Shown in pieces: positions 5,202-5,645 of a DNA stretch of 5,645 nucleotides. Position 1 is the stretch's first letter; each line of letters begins with the position of its first letter. The stretch comes from Phycisphaerales bacterium UBA7708. GTDB taxonomy: Bacteria > Planctomycetota > Phycisphaerae > Sedimentisphaerales > Anaerohalosphaeraceae. The translations under genes were made by a program, and so were the position numbers. Where the stretch lies: assembly GCA_002482415.1 (NCBI GenBank), contig DLFY01000189.1, positions 5,280-10,924 of the forward strand, in the 5' to 3' direction. The notes under the pieces were generated by a model. That model saw nothing but the letters and a program-made list of their open reading frames with translations. It did not search any database and was not told the DNA's origin.

Positions 5202-5645
5202 ATGAAAAAGAATGGTTTTACATTAATTGAACTGCTGGTTGTCATCGCGATTATTGCCCTGCTGATGTCGATTGTTACACCCTCTCTGCGAAAAGCCAGG
5301 CAAACCGCACGGCTGATGCTTTGTGCCAATAATCAGCATCAGACGCTGCTGGGGGTATTTTCGTATTCGTCCAGCCATGATGGCGCTTTGCCGCCGCATC
5401 CGGCCGAACGGATTGACGGGTCATTCAGCGTGGTGAACTATCTGAATTACCATCAGGGATCCGGTGCCGTTCAGAACGCCAAATATCAGGGGATGTATTA
5501 TTATCTGGGCAGTTATCTTCCGCGGGTTGATGTGTTTATCTGCCCGCTGGGGCGTTCCCGGGACTATTCGGAACTGCAGCGCCAGTATGTTGACTATAAG
5601 CAGACTTCGGGTGAGGGAACGCTGACATCATACAATCTCTATTGG
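5202..5645 (+). CDS. Type II secretion/pilin-like prepilin, G/H type (3' end off window)
   Basis: The first 148 codons are visible and open to the right edge. AGGA at 5191-5194 precedes the ATG by seven bases. The N-terminus KKNG, then FTLIELLVVIAIIALLMSI, is a textbook class III prepilin signal: PilD-type peptidase cuts after Gly5, the new N-terminal Phe is methylated, and Glu at mature position 5 supports assembly. The hydrophobic helix continues to about residue 30. The following part, with a Cys near 41 (LCANNQ), HDGALPPH around 59-66 and FICP near 113, matches the large planctomycete/Lentisphaerae family of secreted pseudopilins (xcpG/pulG-like, often DUF1559-related). These bacteria carry many copies, often next to polysaccharide-utilisation genes, and their real role is unsettled. 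The C-terminal signature that would place it more exactly is outside the window. Confidence 0.9.
   Translation, partial: MKKNGFTLIELLVVIAIIALLMSIVTPSLRKARQTARLMLCANNQHQTLLGVFSYSSSHDGALPPHPAERIDGSFSVVNYLNYHQGSGAVQNAKYQGMYYYLGSYLPRVDVFICPLGRSRDYSELQRQYVDYKQTSGEGTLTSYNLYW

Overview
This window looks like chromosomal DNA from a planctomycete of the Phycisphaerae/Sedimentisphaerales type; a relative such as Lentisphaerae is less likely. The evidence is a large secreted protein built from FN3-like, Ig-like and LamG modules, two proteins ending in the same short Cys/Trp tail (one with a dockerin-like D-x-S-G-D loop), and a G/H-type pseudopilin with the N-terminal signal that is very abundant in these bacteria. 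This assignment comes from family knowledge and was not checked by a search.

Layout. Positions 1-1029 (minus strand) hold a nearly complete gene for a secreted protein with about six beta-propeller-like repeats and a dockerin-like C-terminus; its stop codon lies beyond the left edge. Positions 1030-1235 are a divergent promoter region. Positions 1236-1587 (plus strand) are a one-piece tmRNA gene (ssrA), recognised by its tRNA-like ends, first pseudoknot, tag reading frame and further pseudoknots. It encodes the tag GNYQYQMAA. Two hairpins follow, the second a likely terminator. Positions 1661-2066 hold no gene that can be defended, only short direct repeats and possibly the remains of a decayed gene or mobile-element junction.

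From 2067 rightward is a plus-strand cluster. It begins with a sigma70-like promoter and a perfect 20-bp palindrome (probable operator), then a GntR/FadR-type regulator (2152-2925) with a run of nine G early in its frame, a 645-residue secreted LamG protein (3080-5017), a strong terminator hairpin, and the start of a type II secretion/pilin-like prepilin (5202 to the right edge).

How they may work together. The regulator has an FCD ligand-binding domain, so it probably senses a small organic acid or sugar-derived metabolite. No terminator is visible between it and the LamG gene, so the two may share a transcript under the palindromic operator. The LamG protein, the propeller protein and the pseudopilin would all act at or outside the inner membrane, which fits a polysaccharide-response or cell-surface locus. 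The tmRNA is a housekeeping ribosome-rescue gene, and tmRNA genes are well-known integration sites, which may explain the untidy DNA after it. No CRISPR array, tRNA or intact transposase was seen.
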